From Pleurodeles waltl (Eukaryota; Chordata; Amphibia; Caudata; Salamandridae): a stretch of 64,000 bases of DNA. Location of the stretch: the NCBI RefSeq assembly GCF_031143425.1, contig NC_090442.1:426329776-426393775 (forward strand), in the 5' to 3' direction. Shown in pieces: positions 59,368 through 64,000 of this stretch. Positions within the stretch are counted from its first letter, which is position 1. Every line of letters begins with the position of its first letter. The position numbers were made by a program, and so were the translations under genes. The notes under the pieces were generated by a model. It was not told the origin of the DNA. It worked only from the letters and a program-made list of their open reading frames with translations, and searched no databases.

Positions 59368-60766
59368 CTGAAAAACTTCCGCCCCATCTCTCTTCTACCT
59401 TTCCCAGCCAAGGTAATAGAAAAGACCGTCAACAAACAGCTGACCACCTTCCTGGAAGACAACAACCTGCTCGACCCTTCACAAACCGGATTCCGAACCA
59501 ACCACAGCACGGAAACCGCCCTCATCTCAGTCACAGACGACATCAGAACCCTGATGGACAACGGTGAAACAGTCACCCTCATTCTCCTCGACCTCTCGGC
59601 TGCCTTTGACACAGTCTGTCACCGCACCCTAATCACCCGCCTACGCTCCACCGGGATCCAAGGCCAGGCCCTGGACTGGATCGCCTCCTTCCTCGCTAAC
59701 CGCTCCCAAAGAGTTTACCTCCCTCCGTTTCGCTCAGAACCCACCAAGATCATCTGCGGCGTACCTCAAGGCTCATCGCTCAGCCCGACACTCTTCAATG
59801 TCTACATGAGCCCCCTCGCCGACATCGTACGCAAGCACAACATCATCATCACCTCCTACGCCGACGACACCCAACTTGTACTCTCCCTCACCAAGGACCC
59901 CGCCAGCGCCAAGACCAACCTACAAGAGGGTATGAAGGACGTCGCAGATTGGATGAGGCTCAGCCGCCTAAAGCTGAACTCTGAAAAAACGGAAGTCCTC
60001 ATCCTCGGCAACACCCCGTCCGCCTGGGACGACTCCTGGTGGCCCACGGCCCTCGGCACCGCACCGACCCCCGCAGACCACGCCCGCAACCTCGGCTTCA
60101 TCTTGGACCCTCTTCTCACCATGACCAAGCAAGTCAACGCCGTGTCCTCCGCCTGCTTCCTCACTCTCCGCATGCTCCGCAAGATCTTCCGCTGGATCCC
60201 CGCCGACACCAGAAAAACCGTGACCCACGCCCTTGTCACGAGTCGCCTGGACTACGGCAACACCCTCTACGCCGGGACCACCGCCAAACTCCAAAACCGC
60301 CTGCAACGCATCCAAAACGCCTCGGCCCGCCTCATCCTCGACGTACCCCGCAACAGCCACATCTCCGCACACCTGAGACACCTGCATTGGCTCCCAGTCA
60401 GCAAAAGGATCACCTTCCGTCTTCTCACCCACGCACACAAAGCCCTCCACAACAAGGGACCGGAATACCTCAACAGACGCCTCAGCTTCTACGTCCCCAC
60501 CCGCCCCCTCCGCTCCGCTGGCCTCGCACTTGCTGCCGTCCCTCGCACCCGCCGCTCCACGGCGGGTGGGAGATCTTTCTCCTTCCTGGCGGCCAAGACC
60601 TGGAACTCCCTCCCCACCAGCCTCAGGACCACCCAGGACCACTCCGCTTTCCGGAGACTCCTAAAGACTTGGCTGTTCGAGCAGCGATAACCCCCCCTTT
60701 TTTCCCCCCTAGCGCCTTGAGACCCGCACGGGTGAGTAGCGCGCTTTATAAATGTTAATGATTTGA
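59368..60766 (+). mobile_element. L2/CR1-type LINE, 5'-truncated, young-looking
   Basis: Only the 3' part of ORF2 and the 3' UTR are present. The 3' UTR holds GCGCTTTATAAATGTTAATG and ends in repeated TGATT(T)G units near 60752-60766, the microsatellite tail of this group. GC content is far higher than the surrounding DNA. 5' truncation is usual for LINE insertions. The host repeat resumes at AAGGCAAACTTCAAAGG. Confidence 0.8.
59374..60690 (+). CDS. LINE ORF2 fragment: reverse transcriptase, open over 438 codons
   Basis: The frame is open from the truncation point (NFRPISLLPFPAKVIEKTVN) to TAA at 60690; the first internal Met is at 59554. Reverse-transcriptase motifs are intact: SQTGFRTNHSTETALISV, ILLDLSAAFDTVCHRTL (catalytic Asp), CGVPQGSSLSPTLFNVYMSP and SYADDTQL (YADD). 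A thumb region with NLGFILDP and HVTHALVTSRLDYGN-like sequence follows, then LHWLPVSKRITFRLL and the ending FRRLLKTWLFEQR typical of L2/CR1-type elements. It lacks the endonuclease and any start site, so it cannot retrotranspose by itself, but the absence of stops points to a recent insertion. The LINE at 48745-52430 is a decayed relative. Confidence 0.85.
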   Translation, partial: NFRPISLLPFPAKVIEKTVNKQLTTFLEDNNLLDPSQTGFRTNHSTETALISVTDDIRTLMDNGETVTLILLDLSAAFDTVCHRTLITRLRSTGIQGQALDWIASFLANRSQRVYLPPFRSEPTKIICGVPQGSSLSPTLFNVYMSPLADIVRKHNIIITSYADDTQLVLSLTKDPASAKTNLQEGMKDVADWMRLSRLKLNSEKTEVLILGNTPSAWDDSWWPTALGTAPTPADHARNLGFILDPLLTMTKQVNAVSSACFLTLRMLRKIFRWIPADTRKTVTHALVTSRLDYGNTLYAGTTAKLQNRLQRIQNASARLILDVPRNSHISAHLRHLHWLPVSKRITFRLLTHAHKALHNKGPEYLNRRLSFYVPTRPLRSAGLALAAVPRTRRSTAGGRSFSFLAAKTWNSLPTSLRTTQDHSAFRRLLKTWLFEQR

Positions 60767-61412
60767 TTTGAAAGAAGGCAAACTTCAAAGGAAAGACTCT
60801 GTTGTTGACAAGATCCTGGCTTGCCCAGGACTCGCCCCAAACACACACCTGGGGGTAGAGACTGCATTGTGTCAGAACAGGCACAGCCCTTTCTGGTGTA
60901 AGTGTCAGTTCCTCCCTTCTCACTCTAGCCCAGGACACTCATCACAACATGCAAGCCACTCTTCAGCTCCCTTTGTGTGACCGTCTAGAGGGAATTCATG
61001 AACAGCCCAACTGTCAGTCTGCCCCAGATGTGGATTCCACAGGCAGGCAGTGTCAGAGAACTGTTAAGCAAAAAAATGCCCACTTTCTAATAGTGGTGTT
61101 TTCAAACTGACAATCTAAATTACAACTTTACCACAACATGTATTTTTAAATTGTGAGTTTGGAGACACCCAAATTTAAAATCTCTATCTGCTCCCAATGG
61201 GAACCTGCACTTGAATTTTTTTTAAAGGCACTCTCCATGTTAACCTATGGGAGGGACAGGCCTTGCAATAGTGAAAACTGAATTTGGAAGTATTTCACTA
61301 TCAGGACCTGTAAGAAACACCAGTACATGTTCTACATGTTAAATACACTGCACCCTGTCCATGGGGCTACCTAGGGCCTAACTTAGGGGTGACTTACATG
61401 TATTAAAAGGTT

Positions 61413-62230
61413 GTGCTGCGTGGGTGATGGGTCAAATTCGTCAGCTGCAAACAGGTGTAATAATCTTCTAGCCACAATGCAGGTGGTGCATCAATTTTTC
61501 TCCTGCTCGGCTCCGGTCTGTAGATTTCAACCTTGGTTCCACCAGCTTCACCTTTGAAGGGCCCAGGGACTCAATAGGGCACCACTTGACAGGGCAGGAG
61601 TCTCAGCAAGATAGTCCAGGTGCTGGCAGAGGAAGTCTTTGATGGCCCTGGGATTCCAAAACAGGGGGCAAGCTCAGTCCAAGTCCTTGGAGACACTCCA
61701 CAAGCTGGAAAACACAGAAAAGTCCAGTCTTTGTCCTCTCTAAGGTAGACGCAGCAACTGCAAGCCAACCCAGCAAATCACACTCACAGGCAAAGGGGCA
61801 GTATTCTTCCTCCAGCTCTTCTCCCTGGCAGAAATTCCTCTTGATCCAGAAGTAATCTAAAAGTCTGGGGTTTTGGGTCCACTACTTATATCCATGTTGG
61901 TCTTTGAAGTAGGCAAACTTCAAAGGAAAGTGTCTGTTGTTGACAAGATCCTGCCCTGCCCAGGCCTGGCCCCAGGCACACACCAGGGGTTTGGAGACTG
62001 CTTTGTGTGAGAACAGGCACAGCCCTTTCAGGTGTAAGTGTCAGCTCATCCCTCCTCAATGTAGCCCAGAAAACTCATCAGGATATGCAAGCCACTCCTC
62101 AGCTCTCTTTGTGTCACTGTCTAGAGGGAATTCACAAACAGCCCAACTGTCACGTGGATTCCACAAGCAGGCAGAGGCACAGAATGATTTTGCAAGAAAA
62201 TGTCAATTTTCTAAAAGTGAACACACTTAA
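61413..62230 (-). repeat. TTAGAC-family repeat, second partial copy
   Basis: Homologous to 60767-61100 and 58830-59345, and to about 1580-2330 of the complete copy in reverse. It starts inside the element (GTGCTGCGTGGGTGATGGG), so two partial copies lie head to tail. This one lacks the LINE insertion and so shows the empty site: TATCCATGTTGGTCTTTGAAG next to AGGCAAACTTCAAAGG. Confidence 0.7.
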
Positions 62231-62299
62231 GGACAACCCAGTATTCCCCTAGGAAGTGGGTACAGACAATGTCTCACTTAAAATGCTCCTAGAGGAATT

Positions 62300-63560
62300 G
62301 TTTGGATATAGTTTGTGTACATATGACCCAGTATTCAATTAATGAACAGGACAACTCTGTGCTGTTCAAATCCAATATAATAATCAATAGGATTCAGGAA
62401 GTTCAAAAAATGGACAAATACAACGAATGATCCAGGAAGAGGTTATAACCCTCCTCTTGACACAGTCCTGAACAATAATTGCCCCGTTTTCAAGCAATAT
62501 CATGGTCCTTTAATTCAGCTTGTCAAATGAGAAGGTAATGTCAACGTTTCGGTATGTGGTGGCAGTCAGAGGGCCATCAGACCATCATCAGAACTCAGTG
62601 TTCTAAAATAATACCTACACATAAGGAAAATTAATTATAAAACAATACGTGCAATCCTGCAAATCACACAAGGTGTACCACCTGTTGAACCCAAGAAAAA
62701 AACACAAACACAGGTGTGGATGCTAGAATAAGCCTCCACCTACATGAGAAAGAAAGTTCAAAAAGTACAGTAAAAACATAGAAACCGTGACCATATAATA
62801 CATTGTGTCAGGCTCCCAACCAGAATAGCTACATTCTGCTACTTACAACATGTTGCAAAAGTAGACTCTGTATCAACACACAAGGGGACTTCAATCTACG
62901 AGCCCAAGTAAAAACTCCACAAATATTAAAATATTAACATTGCTTAATCGCCATCAACATAAACTTTAAAAAAACGCTGACCCCATTGCAGCATATTCAT
63001 ACCTTCTAAATATGGGACCGCTAGCGTCTGTCTCCATCCGCATTCGCTCAACCAAAGTGTGTCGGAATCAAACATTGCTGGCCTTCCCGACGTGTTTAAA
63101 TAAGGAAGTGATAGGTCATGTGACCATTCTAGTGACTATGGAGGCCATCTTAAAATAGTAAAAATGCCTAACTAATGCCCAGAGTTTAGAGATAGTTGTA
63201 ATTATGGCATGTTTAATGCTGTTGACCTTAGTAACTTAATAAATAAAATATCCATCTAGCCCATCTGCTTAGTCCGTGTTAGTAGGATACACACGCTGCT
63301 GGTCTCCCTATTCCAGAGCATTCAAGTAATAACATGTCACATGACCACTGCAATGACTGTGACAGCCATCTTTAAATGTAATAATGGCTCATCTAAACGC
63401 TACCCAACACTAAATTCACTTTCACAACCCTGCTGTAGATAGCCCCAGAGACTAACTTATCCATAGAACAGAAAGAAAAAATTGTCCCAACCAATTATTC
63501 TCAGTGGTAGATTCAGTACTTAACCACAATTGCCTGGTAACATTTTAGAGTTGTACTGGT
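62300..63560 (-). repeat. Dispersed repeat carrying a hammerhead-like motif
   Basis: On the minus strand this segment contains CTGATGA ... CCGAAACGTTGACATT and ACAAGCTGAATTAAAGGACC, phrases I associate with Penelope-like elements or related vertebrate repeats. Two loosely similar halves at about 63090-63190 and 63320-63420 share TCA(C)ATGACCA, TGACTAT/TGACTGT and GCCATCTT(T/A)AAA. No reverse transcriptase is visible. The assignment is tentative. Confidence 0.35.
62540..62600 (-). ncRNA. Hammerhead-ribozyme-like core
   Basis: On the minus strand CTGATGA (62591-62585) and GAAA (62550-62547) flank a predicted helix: GGT pairs with ACC, and TGATGGC pairs with GCCACCA with one mismatch. CTGANGA and GAAA are the conserved strands of a hammerhead core. 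I cannot place a proper cleavage triplet after the third helix, so it may be degenerate or a chance likeness. Confidence 0.3.
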
Positions 63561-64000
63561 TCTTGCTCAGATAATACACTCAGACTTGCTTGTTGTCACC
63601 TTTTTTGATTTCCTCCCTTCCTGTTCCATCTCAGTTAGTCATCACCCTTTCTTTTCAAGGATTGTTTCCTTATCTTGTTTATATGGTAACTGTTGTACTA
63701 TTTGTCTCTTGCTGTGTTGGAGTCATCTGCTCCTCTACACCCTCAGGATTCGCAATGGCATACTGGTCAATGTCTGATCTCATTACTGTCAGTGGATCTG
63801 GGTAAGCTGACTGGTCTGGGAATATGCTTTCCATCTGTGAGAAGAGACAGAAAGGATGGTATAGCTCCCAATTTAAAAGCCTTCATCACACTCAACCATA
63901 TTTAGATTAGGCATGTGAGAAGGGCCAGGTCGAGCCTTTGTGAAGCTATGTTCATATCCAATTCCACCTCCCACATTACACGATACATGGGCAGTGATTC
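63561..64000. other. No gene recognised
   Basis: Plus-strand frames at 63586-63777 and 63590-63805 overlap and carry hydrophobic stretches, but neither has family resemblance or splice support. The last coding exon of CD36 could be here or further on; I could not identify it. Confidence 0.4.

Larger units (their letters stand above)
58229..61412 (-). repeat. TTAGAC-family repeat copy split by an L2 LINE
   Basis: 58229-59367 and 60767-61412 are the reverse-complement counterparts of roughly 1930-3104 and 1280-1900 in the complete copy. The terminus at 58229 reads TTAGACATGGGGTCTCTAG. The LINE at 59368-60766 separates the halves. The far end is missing because another partial copy joins at about 61412. 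The frames on both strands are accidental. Confidence 0.7.

Noticed and set aside
59968..60642. 224-codon minus-strand Gly/Glu-rich frame
   Set aside because: Antisense shadow of the LINE reverse transcriptase.
60039..60758. 239-codon Pro/His-rich frame overlapping the LINE reverse transcriptase
   Set aside because: It is a shadow frame of a GC-rich coding sequence; the reverse-transcriptase frame has all motifs.

Overview
This window reads as a stretch of a very large, repeat-filled vertebrate nuclear genome. The best guess is a salamander, probably newt-like. The basis is dense non-LTR retrotransposons, PIF/Harbinger and hAT DNA transposons, many hairpin-rich MITEs, nested insertions and almost no host coding sequence. 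The species is an inference. I see no bacterial-style genes, rRNA, tRNA or CRISPR array.

Layout. 867-3104 is a complete copy of a 2.2-kb dispersed repeat, called here the TTAGAC family; more copies lie at 47706-53472 and 58229-62230. About 4020-9300 is an old APE-type LINE on the minus strand, followed by a GC-rich block to about 10.7 kb. 12380-13213 is a MITE-like element holding a GT-rich array. 13400-16310 is a decayed hAT transposase (minus). 17230-17960 is a roughly 100-bp minisatellite. Two related 8.0-8.6 kb Harbinger elements lie at 18551-26552 (target-site duplication AAA) and 30050-38611 (TAT). Between them and just beyond the second is a broken, envelope-like reading frame (minus, 28401-29990 and 38625-39000) that the second Harbinger appears to split. 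39055-43700 is a second APE-type LINE (minus). 45143-47511 holds hairpin-rich MITEs. 48745-52430 is a full but dead L2/CR1-type LINE inside a TTAGAC repeat. 54115-54764 and 56056-56536 are MITEs with clear 3-bp duplications. 59368-60766 is a 5'-truncated L2/CR1-type LINE with a long open reverse-transcriptase frame, again inside a TTAGAC repeat. 62300-63560 contains a hammerhead-like motif.

Host gene. The only convincing host coding sequence is one exon at 58032-58193 (+). It encodes the C-terminal transmembrane end of a CD36-family scavenger receptor, with good acceptor and donor sites. If so, much of the right part of the window is CD36 intron sequence filled with transposons.

Most interesting system. 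Both Harbinger copies share one architecture: CGG-rich inverted ends, a 64-bp array, a 73-bp array, a minus-strand multi-exon SANT/Myb gene (MYPOP-like), a plus-strand HARBI1-like DDE transposase gene, and a minus-strand two-exon SANT/Myb gene (NAIF1-like). A usual Harbinger has one Myb-like partner; this family appears to have two. The two copies have lost different modules. In the second copy the NAIF1-like gene is still open over 398 codons although its transposase is broken.
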